From the NCBI GenBank assembly GCA_016716225.1, contig JADJWT010000001.1, positions 2,738,501 to 2,802,500 of the forward strand: a stretch of DNA of 64,000 nucleotides, written 5' to 3'. This DNA is from Ignavibacteriota bacterium. Lineage in GTDB: Bacteria; Bacteroidota; Ignavibacteria; Ignavibacteriales; Melioribacteraceae. Shown here piece by piece: positions 8,709 through 17,558 of this stretch; the first letter of the stretch is position 1, and each line of letters starts with the position of its first letter. The translations under genes were made by a program, and so were the position numbers. The notes beneath the pieces were generated by a model that saw only the letters and a program-made list of their open reading frames with translations, searched no databases and was not told where the DNA came from.

Positions 8709-9389
8709 TCAGCTTAAAAATTTATATCCAACTTTATGAAATGTTAAAAGATGCTGTGGATTTGAAGGATTATTTTCAATTTTTTTTCGTAATGATAAAA
8801 TATAATTATCAACAGTTCTTGTTGTTGGATAATTATCATAGCCCCAAACATCATCAAGAAGTTGATCACGTGAAATTACTTGTCCTTCTCGTTCAATTAA
8901 ATACTTCAGTATTTTGAATTCAGTAGAAGAAAGATCAATAGGAATCGAATTATTTTTTGCTTCTAGTTTTATAAAATCAATTTTAATATTACCAAACGAA
9001 ACTACATCTAAATTTTTTTTATTTATTTTATTTCTTCTTAATAATGCTTTAACTCTTGCTATTAATTCTTTAACACTAAATGGTTTGGTCATATAATCAT
9101 CAGCTCCAATTTCAAGACCCAAAACTTTATCCATTTCTTCTTTTTTACTAGTTAGCATTAAAATTGGTACATCATTATTTTCTTTTCTAAGTTCTTTACA
9201 AATTTCAGTTCCATTTTTTGATGGCAGCATTAAATCTAAAATTATCAGATCAAAATTTTCTTTTCGTGCTTTTTGAAATCCTAAATTTCCATCACTAATA
9301 GAAACTATTTCAAAATGTTCATTCTCTAATGAATCTTTTAGTCCAATAATTATTGCTGGATCGTCTTCAATTATTAAAATTCGACTCAT
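8709..9389 (-). CDS. OmpR/PhoB-family response regulator
   Basis: 226 residues: an N-terminal receiver with acidic residues Glu8-Asp9-Asp10, phospho-acceptor Asp52 (LILDLMLP), Thr80 and Lys102 (TKPF), and a C-terminal winged-helix DNA-binding domain (about 128-226) with the usual ISRDQLLDDVWG…RTVDNYILSLRKKI core. Transcribed with, and overlapping by 23 bases, the upstream sensor kinase gene, its evident partner. PhoB-like architecture plus two nearby 11-bp-phased repeats, one directly beyond its own stop, make it a candidate regulator of the adjacent operon and of the 5'-nucleotidase. Whether the signal is phosphate is not shown. Confidence 0.93.
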   Translation of the reverse strand: MSRILIIEDDPAIIIGLKDSLENEHFEIVSISDGNLGFQKARKENFDLIILDLMLPSKNGTEICKELRKENNDVPILMLTSKKEEMDKVLGLEIGADDYMTKPFSVKELIARVKALLRRNKINKKNLDVVSFGNIKIDFIKLEAKNNSIPIDLSSTEFKILKYLIEREGQVISRDQLLDDVWGYDNYPTTRTVDNYILSLRKKIENNPSNPQHLLTFHKVGYKFLS

Positions 9390-11838
9390 CAGAATACTCC
9401 ATTATTTGAAAATATAATTTAAAAATTGTGCCTTCATTAATTCTACTTTCAAACTCAATTTTGCCATTATGTGCATCAATAATATGCTTAACAATTGTTA
9501 ATCCTAATCCAGCTCCGGTTAATTGTTCTGTGTTAAGATTTCTTGATTGAAAATAAGGCTCGAATAATTTTTCTTGTTCAAGAGAAGAAATTCCAATTCC
9601 TTTATCTTCAATTGTTACAACTGCAAAATTATTTTCTCTATATGTAGAAAGTTTTACAAATTTACTTTCCTTGGAAAATTTTATACTGTTTGAAATTAAA
9701 TTAATTATTGCTTCAACAACAGCATCTTTATCGGCATTAATATTTAATTCATTTTCAGAAAGTTTAAATTGTGTAGAAAAATTTTGAATTTTAAAAAGGT
9801 ATTCAGTTGATTTGATAACTTCACTTACAATTAAATTTAAATCAATTTTTTCAAAATTGTAAACTTTTATTCCGCGTTCAATTTTTGAATAATTTAAAAC
9901 ATTATCAATCAATCTTGTTAATCGGTTACTTTCACCTTCAATAATTTCTAAATACTGATTAACTTTTTCATTTGAAATATTTTCCGAACTTTTTAAAATT
10001 TCTGCAAACATTTTTATGGATGTGAGAGGAGTTTTCAAATCATGTGATACACTAGAAACAAAAAATGATTTTAATTCATTCAATTCCGAAAGTCTTTGTT
10101 TTTCAATTTTCTCAATATACAATTGCTCTTGCAACTTAATTCTTTCAATACTATTGCCGGTTTCAGCAACAATTGTATTCAGCAAATCTAAATCTTCTAA
10201 GGAAAATTTTAACTTACTTTTTTTCTCACCTAAAACAAGAATTCCTATAAACTCATTTAATGAAGATTTTATTGGAAAAATGATTTCAAAAGAAAATTTT
10301 CCGAATTTATTAAAAAATTCTGCATAGAAATTATTCTCTGCAATTGTTGAATGTTTTGAAAAAATTGGTCGGAATAAATTATTTGAAAATATTGATGAAT
10401 TAATTTCAATTTTATTTTCTGAAATTTCTCTGTAATTATAATGAATAGCTAATTTTAAATATTTATTCTCTTCATAATTGAAAATGCCAATTTTGTCAAC
10501 TGGAATTATTTTGTTAATAAAATTTACAACCCTTTCCTCAAGTTTTTGTAGTTCATTAATTTCTTTTATTTCATCCAAAAAATTATTAATTGCTTTTCTG
10601 TAATCATATTCAACCTTAAAGATTTTTTTATTTACAAATTTTTTAACAAATTCTTTCAACGGATGGAAAATTAGTGCAATGAAAATTGCTGCAATAATTG
10701 AGCTAATTTTCGGATTTGGTAAATTAAACGTATTTACAAGGATTGAAAAAAATCCAAAATATGCAATTACCAAAATTGAGATTGCAATTGGATATACCAA
10801 AGTTCTTCTAATTATTATTTCAATATCCATTACTTGATATTTAATAATTGCAATTGCAAATGTAATTGGAACAGCCGCTACAAGTAATAAAACAATTTCT
10901 TCGGGAATTAAACCATATGATGTAAATCTTTGTGGAATTACCCAAAAGAATAAATAGCTAAATGGTCCAAGGATATAACCAAGTAAAATCCATCTTAATT
11001 TTTTTCTTATTTCAAGAATGTTTGTTGAAAAGTAGTTTTTGAATTGAATAAAAATAGCAGTAAGTATAATTATAACTACGTAAACACTGCTTATATCAAA
11101 AAAATTAATATATAGTCTTATGTTTTCTATCGTAACATAATTAGCAAACTTTATGAAAATAATACTTAATAAAATGGCAAATAATGATGAAAATAAATAA
11201 AGGTACGGTAAAAATTTTCTGAAATTAATTTTCGATTCAATTGGAAATAAAAATGAAAAGTGAAGAAAGAATGTTGGAACCAATGCATATCCAAAATGAA
11301 ATCCGGAACGAGTAAGTATTCCTAAAACTAAATTTATTTTTGTGAAATTTCCCCACGTCATCAAAATTATTGAAGCAGTTGTTACCATGCACCAATGAAA
11401 TACTACTCCAACTTCTTTATTTTTACTTTTAATAAGAACGATAAATCCTGTTACGAAAAAAGTAATTCCAACTAAGATTGCAATTATGATATAAAGTGCG
11501 GAATAAAACGGTATTAAAGAAATATTTAATTTTTGTGTAAAGTTATTTTTTAATATTTCTATTTCAATATTATCACCAATTTTTTTGCTATCTAAGTAAA
11601 CTTCAATTTCTTCGCGTGAATTAAATTCTATTGAATTTATCGATTTTAATACTTCATTGGATAAGTGTTTTAAGTTTTCTGAATTTGTATTTGTAATTAC
11701 AAGCTGATTTTCCGAAAAGGAAATTTGAAAGGGTAATTCTGCTTTTACTGCAAAATTGTAAATCCCGATTATAAATAATATGAAAATGAGGAAATCAAAC
11801 AGAAGAAAAATATTTACATTTTTAAAATTGCCTTTCAT
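9367..11838 (-). CDS. Membrane sensor histidine kinase (PDZ-like, multi-TM, GAF, HisKA, HATPase)
   Basis: 823 residues. One TM helix (about 10-30) precedes a small PDZ-like periplasmic domain (about 33-106), then about eight hydrophobic helices (110-395), a GAF-like domain (about 420-565), HisKA with SSVSHDLKTP (His599) and HATPase_c (Asn717, DKGIGI, GAGLGLTIV). The layout recalls ComP-type kinases with an N-terminal PDZ-like domain and polytopic sensor region. It probably phosphorylates the response regulator encoded by the overlapping downstream gene. The signal is unknown; the polytopic sensor suggests a membrane or membrane-soluble cue. Confidence 0.88.
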   Translation of the reverse strand: MKGNFKNVNIFLLFDFLIFILFIIGIYNFAVKAELPFQISFSENQLVITNTNSENLKHLSNEVLKSINSIEFNSREEIEVYLDSKKIGDNIEIEILKNNFTQKLNISLIPFYSALYIIIAILVGITFFVTGFIVLIKSKNKEVGVVFHWCMVTTASIILMTWGNFTKINLVLGILTRSGFHFGYALVPTFFLHFSFLFPIESKINFRKFLPYLYLFSSLFAILLSIIFIKFANYVTIENIRLYINFFDISSVYVVIIILTAIFIQFKNYFSTNILEIRKKLRWILLGYILGPFSYLFFWVIPQRFTSYGLIPEEIVLLLVAAVPITFAIAIIKYQVMDIEIIIRRTLVYPIAISILVIAYFGFFSILVNTFNLPNPKISSIIAAIFIALIFHPLKEFVKKFVNKKIFKVEYDYRKAINNFLDEIKEINELQKLEERVVNFINKIIPVDKIGIFNYEENKYLKLAIHYNYREISENKIEINSSIFSNNLFRPIFSKHSTIAENNFYAEFFNKFGKFSFEIIFPIKSSLNEFIGILVLGEKKSKLKFSLEDLDLLNTIVAETGNSIERIKLQEQLYIEKIEKQRLSELNELKSFFVSSVSHDLKTPLTSIKMFAEILKSSENISNEKVNQYLEIIEGESNRLTRLIDNVLNYSKIERGIKVYNFEKIDLNLIVSEVIKSTEYLFKIQNFSTQFKLSENELNINADKDAVVEAIINLISNSIKFSKESKFVKLSTYRENNFAVVTIEDKGIGISSLEQEKLFEPYFQSRNLNTEQLTGAGLGLTIVKHIIDAHNGKIEFESRINEGTIFKLYFQIMEYSDESNFNN

Positions 11839-11949
11839 TTTAACTTTAAAGGTTAATAAAACAAATTAAAAAATATTATTCTTTTTATGTGAATTAATTA
11901 AAAATATTAAAATGTTACTTTATATTAATAAATTAAATTCCGTAAAGTA

Positions 11950-13086
11950 TCAAATAATTTTTTTATAACATCTTCGTCTTTTATGCTGGCGTGTGTTAAA
12001 GAATTTCCACTGATTTTGAATTTTCAAATTTTCTTCCAATTCTCTATTCGTTTCAACAATTCTAATGTTTTTATTTATGATAAGCTTATTTGTTTCATTC
12101 ATTAAAATTGCATTTACACCTTTATCTTGTAAATCCGGATGAACAGCGGTTAAGTATAAATCTAATCTATCATTTTTTCTTAGTGATTTTAAAATATGAT
12201 AAAAACCAAATGGGAAAAGTTTACCATTACTTTTTTGCAACGCAAATGATAATGAAGGCATTGTTATTCCAAATGCTACAACTTCATTTTTATCATTAAG
12301 AACAACAGGCACATATTCCGGTTTGATAAATCCGAAATACTGTTTTACGTACATTTCTATTTGCTTATCGCTAAGCTCAACAAATCCATATAAATCTTTG
12401 TATGTTAAATTTATTAAAGCAAATATTTGTTCAGCATATGGTAAAATTTCTTTTGATTTTTTTGCATTAAGAAGATGAAGTTTATTTCTTTTTAGTGAGA
12501 TTTCAGCAATTCTTGAAATTTTTTCCGGAACCGGATCTGATGTCATCGAAACTTCAAACTCTAGCCAATCAACATCTTTTGAATATCCGCATTTTTCAAT
12601 AAGTTTTGCATAATAAGGGTAATTATAAATATTACCAAGTGTTCCTAATTCTTCAAAACCTTCTATCAATGTTCCTTCAGCGTCCATATCAGTAAAACCA
12701 AGCGGACCTTCAACTTCATGCAATCCATTTTCGTTTGCCCAATTTTCAACTATATTCAATAAAATTTCCGCAACATTTTCATCGTCAATAAAATCGATCC
12801 AACCAAAACGCATTATTTTTTTATCAAACTTCTGGTTGAATTTATTATTAATAATTCCAGCAATTCTTCCAACAATTTCATCATTTTTATAAGCAAGCCA
12901 ATATTTTGCATCGCAAAATTCAAATGCGGGATTTTTATCTCTTTCTAAAGATAAAAATTCATCTTTAATTAGCGGGGGAATCCAGAATTTATTATTTCTG
13001 TAAAGTTTAAATTGAAAATCTATAAACTTTCGCAAATCACTTTTGTTTTCGACCTCTTTAATTATATAGCCCATATTTTCATTCAT
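11950..13086 (-). CDS. GNAT-like acyl-CoA N-acyltransferase family protein
   Basis: 378 residues without signal peptide. The N-terminal part has a GNAT-like feature (AYKNDEIVGRIAGIINNKFN) and the block EGPLGFTDMDAEGTLIEGFE that characterises a family of uncharacterised two-lobed GNAT-like proteins (YghO-like). The C-terminal half has the acetyl-CoA-site-like LTAVHPDLQDKGVNAILMNE. Substrate unknown. It is a single gene, divergent from the hydrolase gene on the plus strand, and ends 111 bases before the sensor kinase start. ATG 13086 fits the beginning of the conserved region. Confidence 0.65.
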   Translation of the reverse strand: MNENMGYIIKEVENKSDLRKFIDFQFKLYRNNKFWIPPLIKDEFLSLERDKNPAFEFCDAKYWLAYKNDEIVGRIAGIINNKFNQKFDKKIMRFGWIDFIDDENVAEILLNIVENWANENGLHEVEGPLGFTDMDAEGTLIEGFEELGTLGNIYNYPYYAKLIEKCGYSKDVDWLEFEVSMTSDPVPEKISRIAEISLKRNKLHLLNAKKSKEILPYAEQIFALINLTYKDLYGFVELSDKQIEMYVKQYFGFIKPEYVPVVLNDKNEVVAFGITMPSLSFALQKSNGKLFPFGFYHILKSLRKNDRLDLYLTAVHPDLQDKGVNAILMNETNKLIINKNIRIVETNRELEENLKIQNQWKFFNTRQHKRRRCYKKII

Positions 13087-13260
13087 AAAAAATATTTTTC
13101 AAAATTAGTTACAAAAATAATTTGGAGTTTTTCATCGCTTTCAAACATAATAATTTTTGTATTGAATAAATAAAAATTTTTAATTGTGATTGGTTTAGTG
13201 AAAAATTGGATTTTCAATCAAATCTTGACTTTTCAGCATAGAATAAGCATATTTCTATAT

Positions 13261-14100
13261 ATGAGTCAAAACTATACTTACCAAACTTCCGTTGGATTCA
13301 AAATTCATATTACAACTTTTGGCAATTCAAATTTAGAAAATGGTAATTGTTTAATTTTTGTTCATGGATTTAAAGGATTTAAGGATTGGGGATTTGGTCC
13401 GTATTTAGCTGAGTATTTTGCTCAGAAAAAATATTTTATAATTACTTTTAATTTTTCGCATAACGGAATTGGAGAGAATTTTACTGAATTTACAGAGCTT
13501 GAGAAATTTGCTCAAAATACTTATACGCGAGAAGTTAACGAACTTAATCAAATAATTTCCGCTTATAAAAATGGATTTTTCGGTAAAGTTAATTGGAAAA
13601 ATAAATTAGGAATTGTTGGTCATAGTCGCGGTGGTGCAATTTCTATCATCGAAAGTTCAAAAAATATAAATGTTAATGCTTTGGCTGTTTGGGCATCAAT
13701 TTCTAATTTTGATAGATTTACTGTAAAACAAAAAGAAGAATGGAAAAGTAGAGGATTTCTCGAAATTTTAAATATGCGTACAAAACAAAAAATGAAATTG
13801 AATATAACATTAAATGAAGATTTTGAAAAAAATTCCGAATTATTAAATATTGAAAATGCTTTAGAAAAATTTCATAAACCTTTTTTAATAATTCACGGCG
13901 ATCAAGATTTAGCAGTTCCAGTTAAAGAAGCAAATTTACTTTATGAATTTTCCGATAAAAAATATACACAACTTGAAATTATTCATGGAACCGGTCATAC
14001 TTTTGATGTAAAACATCCTTTTGAAGGAAGTACAAAAGCGTTTGATACAGTTATTGAAAAAACTTTACAATTCTTCAATTCGTCATTTAGCGAGAATTAA
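13261..14100 (+). CDS. Alpha/beta hydrolase
   Basis: 279 residues from ATG 13261. An in-frame GTG at 13186 would add 25 hydrophobic residues with no family counterpart, so the internal ATG is preferred. Oxyanion-hole motif HGFKGFKDWG, nucleophile elbow GHSRGG (Ser), acid in HGDQDLAVP and catalytic His in HGTGHTFD complete a standard triad. Probably a cytoplasmic esterase or acyl-hydrolase of unknown substrate. The gene for a membrane Fe-S oxidoreductase begins two bases after its stop, so the two are almost certainly co-transcribed, although no shared pathway is obvious. Confidence 0.85.
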   Translation: MSQNYTYQTSVGFKIHITTFGNSNLENGNCLIFVHGFKGFKDWGFGPYLAEYFAQKKYFIITFNFSHNGIGENFTEFTELEKFAQNTYTREVNELNQIISAYKNGFFGKVNWKNKLGIVGHSRGGAISIIESSKNINVNALAVWASISNFDRFTVKQKEEWKSRGFLEILNMRTKQKMKLNITLNEDFEKNSELLNIENALEKFHKPFLIIHGDQDLAVPVKEANLLYEFSDKKYTQLEIIHGTGHTFDVKHPFEGSTKAFDTVIEKTLQFFNSSFSEN

Positions 14101-14102
14101 TT

Positions 14103-16097
14103 ATGGGAATTAAAAATCTGGTATATATTTTTATATTTATTGCGGCTTTTGCATTTCTTTATTTCAATTTAAAAAGATTAGTAAGTTATTTAAGTATCGG
14201 AAAAAAAGAAAATAGATTTAATAAAGTTCCGTTACGAATAAAAAATGTATTAAAAGTTGCAATTGGTCAAACAAAAATTCTTCGCGATCCGATTGGTGGA
14301 ACAATTCACGTTTTAATCTTTTGGGGATTTCTACTTTTTCTTGCCGCAGTTTTGGAAGCAATTTTACAAGGATTTGATTCAAATTTTTCACTCAGTTTTC
14401 TTGGACCAATTTTTTCAATTATTACTTTAACACAAGATATTTTTGGAATTCTTGTAATTTTTGCAGTTTTGTTTGCTCTTTATAGAAGATATATTCAAAA
14501 AGTAAAAAGGTTGGAACATGGAAAAGAAAGTCTGCTTGATGCAACAATTGTTCTTTCGTTAATTCTAATTGTTGTAATTTCTATGTTTGGACAAAATTCG
14601 GCTCACATTGCAAAAAATAATTTTACATTAGAAAATTGGGCAGTTAGACCAATTAGTTCAGCATTAACTCCATTATTTTTTTCAAACTCGAATAATGCGA
14701 ATATTTGGTATGAAATTTTTTGGTGGATACACATTTTAACAATTTTTGGATTTATGAATTTTCTTCCATATTCAAAACATCTTCACGTTTTTGCTTCAAT
14801 TCCAAACGTATATTTTGAAAAATTAGGAAATAAAAAATTTGAAATAACAAAAATCAATCTGGAAGATGAAACAATTGAACAATACGGCGCTGCGGATGTT
14901 GATCATTTATCTTGGAAGCAAATGTTTGATGGCTATACTTGCACGGAATGCGGAAGATGTTCTGATGCTTGTCCCGCAAACACCACCGGAAAATTACTTT
15001 CGCCGAGAGAAATTATAATTAATGTAAGAAAGAGAACAGTTGAAAAAGCTCCGTTAATTTTAGCAAAATCTGAAAACGCTGAAATTATTGAAAAAACATT
15101 AATTCATAATTACATAAAACCGGAAGAACTTTGGGCTTGCACAACTTGCGGAGCTTGTATGCAAGAATGCCCGGTAACAATTGAACATCTTGATACAATT
15201 GTTGATATGCGCAGAAATTTAGTTTTGATGGAATCTGAATTTCCGAATGAATTAAATCCGGTATTTAAAAATTTGGAAACAAATTTTACACCATGGGCTT
15301 TTAATCACCAAGATAGAGCAAATTGGGCAGAAGGTTTAAATGTTAAAACAATGGCTGAAGATCCCAATTGCGAGTATTTATTTTGGGTTGGATGCGCTGG
15401 AAGTTATGATTCACGTTATCAAAAAGTTTCCAAAGCAATTGCCGAATTATTTAATAAAGCTAATATAAATTTTAGAATTTTAGGAACAGAAGAAAAATGC
15501 AACGGAGATACAGCTCGCAGATTAGGTAATGAATATTTAGCTCAAATGATGATGCAAGAAAATGTAGAAACTTTAAATTCCTACAATGTGAAAAAAATTG
15601 TTACAGGTTGTCCACATTGTTATAATTCTTTAAAAATAGAATATCCGCAATTTGGCGGAAATTTTGAAGTATTTCATCATACAGAAGTTCTAGAGAAATT
15701 AATTGACGATGGAAAAATCAAATTAAAGGAAAATTCAGAAAAATCTAAAGTTACATTTCATGATTCGTGTTATTTAGGAAGATATAATCAAATTTACAAT
15801 TCTCCGAGAAATTCCTTAAATTCGGTTGCCGGTTTAGAATTGTTAGAAATGGAAAGAAATAAAGATAAAGGATTTTGTTGCGGAGCCGGTGGCGGAAGAA
15901 TGTTTTTGGAAGAAACGGAAGGTACGAAAATTAATATAAACAGAACTGAAGAAGCTATTAAAACGGGTGCAGAAACTTTAGCTTCAGCTTGTCCTTTTTG
16001 CATGACTATGCTTACAGATGGCGTTAAATCATTTGAAAAACAAGAAGAAGTTTTTGTTAAAGATATAGCAGAAATAATTTTAGAAAATTCAATTTAA
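14103..16097 (+). CDS. Membrane-bound Fe-S oxidoreductase with CCG domains (HdrD/GlpC-like)
   Basis: 664 residues. An N-terminal NarI/HdrE-like membrane domain (about 1-230, some five or six helices), two [4Fe-4S] ferredoxin motifs (Cys280/283/286/290 and Cys346/349/352/356), then two cysteine-rich CCG domains (…GCAGSYD…GCPHCYNSL and HDSCYLGRYN…GFCCGAGGG). Proteins of this build pass electrons between a cytoplasmic donor (often an electron-transfer flavoprotein or a dehydrogenase) and the quinone pool. Its partner is not encoded nearby. It follows the hydrolase gene by 2 bases. Confidence 0.85.
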   Translation: MGIKNLVYIFIFIAAFAFLYFNLKRLVSYLSIGKKENRFNKVPLRIKNVLKVAIGQTKILRDPIGGTIHVLIFWGFLLFLAAVLEAILQGFDSNFSLSFLGPIFSIITLTQDIFGILVIFAVLFALYRRYIQKVKRLEHGKESLLDATIVLSLILIVVISMFGQNSAHIAKNNFTLENWAVRPISSALTPLFFSNSNNANIWYEIFWWIHILTIFGFMNFLPYSKHLHVFASIPNVYFEKLGNKKFEITKINLEDETIEQYGAADVDHLSWKQMFDGYTCTECGRCSDACPANTTGKLLSPREIIINVRKRTVEKAPLILAKSENAEIIEKTLIHNYIKPEELWACTTCGACMQECPVTIEHLDTIVDMRRNLVLMESEFPNELNPVFKNLETNFTPWAFNHQDRANWAEGLNVKTMAEDPNCEYLFWVGCAGSYDSRYQKVSKAIAELFNKANINFRILGTEEKCNGDTARRLGNEYLAQMMMQENVETLNSYNVKKIVTGCPHCYNSLKIEYPQFGGNFEVFHHTEVLEKLIDDGKIKLKENSEKSKVTFHDSCYLGRYNQIYNSPRNSLNSVAGLELLEMERNKDKGFCCGAGGGRMFLEETEGTKININRTEEAIKTGAETLASACPFCMTMLTDGVKSFEKQEEVFVKDIAEIILENSI

Positions 16098-16126
16098 ATA
16101 ATTACTAACCAACAAAAGGAGAAAAA

Positions 16127-16312
16127 ATGAGCGATAAGTACACACAACTCGTTGAATTTGTTAAAAATATGGAAACAGATGTTGAAAAATTCTACGTAAA
16201 AGGTCAATCCGCAGCCGGAACAAGAGTTCGTAAAGCTTTAAGCGAATTAAAGAAAATGGCTCAAGATATGAGAAATGAAGTTCAATCAAAAAAATTAGAA
16301 AAAAAATCTTAA
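16127..16312 (+). CDS. Histone H1-like (Hc1 family) nucleoid protein
   Basis: 61 residues, highly charged, with the block KGQSAAGTRVRKALSELKKMAQ that is characteristic of the short Hc1-type histone-like proteins of Bacteroidota. Probably binds DNA or nucleoid RNA non-specifically and helps compact the chromosome. A strong Shine-Dalgarno (AAAGGAG) 6 bases before the ATG and an immediate intrinsic terminator suggest a small, abundantly expressed unit. Confidence 0.85.
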   Translation: MSDKYTQLVEFVKNMETDVEKFYVKGQSAAGTRVRKALSELKKMAQDMRNEVQSKKLEKKS

Positions 16313-16340
16313 TAATTTTTTTGTAATAAATTCAATTCAT

Positions 16341-16375
16341 AAGGCTGTTTATTTTTTAATGAACAGCCTTTTTTT
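16341..16375 (+). terminator. Rho-independent terminator after the Hc1-like gene
   Basis: Stem AAGGCTGTT / AACAGCCTT with a 12-base loop and a nine-T tract. The next gene's ATG lies at 16380, only 4 bases after the T-run. An in-frame ATG at 16359 lies inside the hairpin loop and is rejected as a start. Confidence 0.9.
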
Positions 16376-16379
16376 AAAT

Positions 16380-17558
16380 ATGAAAATTAAATACATAATC
16401 TTTCCATCAATTATTTTATCAATTTTTTATTGGCTCTCAAACCCAAGTTTTATTGAACATGTGACTCTAAAAGTTGAAGAAAAAGTTGATTCAACTGTTA
16501 CAGTTTCATTTTCTTGCGTTGGTGATATAATGTGTCATTCAACTCAATATAATTCGGCAAAAGTTGGTAAAGATTCTTTTGATTTCAAACCAGTTTTTGA
16601 ATTTGTAAATGAATATTTAACAAATAAGGACATTTTATTTGGAAATCTTGAAACAGTGCTTGCCGGAAATTCTAAAAATTATTCCGGTTATCCCTTTTTT
16701 AATACTCCCAATGAATTTGCTGAAGCGTTAAAGTTTGCTGGTTTTGATTTTTTGTTTACTGCAAATAATCATGCAAATGATCAAGGAATTGACGGAATTA
16801 AAAGAACAATTGATGAATTAAAAAAAGTAAATATTGTATCGTTGGGAACAACAATTCCAGAAGATTCTTTAGAAAGTTATAATTTATTTGTTAGAAAAGG
16901 TTTAAAGTTTGGAATTCTTTCTTATACGTACGGAACGAACTATAAAAATTCAAATAAAAATCCGGAAAAATTTATCAATATTATTGATACGATTAAAATT
17001 AAAAATGATATAGAAAATTTAAAGAATAAACATGCAGATTTGATAATCATTTATTTCCATTTTGGGAATGAGTATTCTCGTACTGTTAGCAAATATCAAA
17101 GGAAAATTGTTGATCAATCAATTAAATACGGAGCAGATGTAATTTTGGCAAGCCATCCGCATGTTATTCAGCAGTTTGAAAAATTTAAAACAAATAAATC
17201 AAATTTGGATAGTGCAATTGTAACTTTTTCTTTGGGGAATTTTATTTCAAATCAGCGATGGCGATATTCTGATGGAGGAATAATTTTAAATTTCGATATT
17301 ACCAAAAATATTTTTACAGATTCTGTTTATGTTTCAAATATTAATTTTTTACCAATTTGGATTTTTAAAGGAAAAATTAATGGCAAAAAAGAATATAGAA
17401 TTCTTCCTTCACAAAATTTTAATGATTCAATAAATTATAATTTTTTAACTTCGGCAGATATTGATAGTATGAAAAGATCATATTTTGATAATTTAAAATT
17501 GTTCTTATCAAAAAATAATTTGCCCAAAATTGATGCACTGAAATTTAAAAATGAATAA
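16380..17558 (+). CDS. CapA-family metallophosphatase-like envelope protein
   Basis: 392 residues with an N-terminal signal anchor (about 2-22) and the PGA_cap/CapA domain: SCVGDIMCH, FGNLETVLAG, FTANNHANDQG, YFHFGNEY, ASHPHVIQ and SLGNFIS. CapA proteins belong to the calcineurin-like phosphoesterase superfamily and were named for poly-gamma-glutamate capsule export; here no capB/capC-like genes are near, so the substrate is unknown. The start is ATG 16380 right after a terminator T-run. Its 3' end overlaps the following MFS gene by 8 bases, so it heads the capA-MFS-dus run. Confidence 0.85.
   Translation: MKIKYIIFPSIILSIFYWLSNPSFIEHVTLKVEEKVDSTVTVSFSCVGDIMCHSTQYNSAKVGKDSFDFKPVFEFVNEYLTNKDILFGNLETVLAGNSKNYSGYPFFNTPNEFAEALKFAGFDFLFTANNHANDQGIDGIKRTIDELKKVNIVSLGTTIPEDSLESYNLFVRKGLKFGILSYTYGTNYKNSNKNPEKFINIIDTIKIKNDIENLKNKHADLIIIYFHFGNEYSRTVSKYQRKIVDQSIKYGADVILASHPHVIQQFEKFKTNKSNLDSAIVTFSLGNFISNQRWRYSDGGIILNFDITKNIFTDSVYVSNINFLPIWIFKGKINGKKEYRILPSQNFNDSINYNFLTSADIDSMKRSYFDNLKLFLSKNNLPKIDALKFKNE

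Noticed and set aside
8645..8917. Plus-strand open frame covering the Pho-like repeat and the response regulator end
   Set aside because: Antisense to a clear response regulator gene, with no recognisable protein features.
13186..13260. N-terminal extension of the alpha/beta hydrolase from GTG 13186
   Set aside because: Adds 25 residues without family support; ATG 13261 gives the expected hydrolase start.
16359..16379. N-terminal extension of the CapA-like protein from ATG 16359
   Set aside because: The ATG lies in the loop of the upstream terminator hairpin; the signal anchor begins at ATG 16380.
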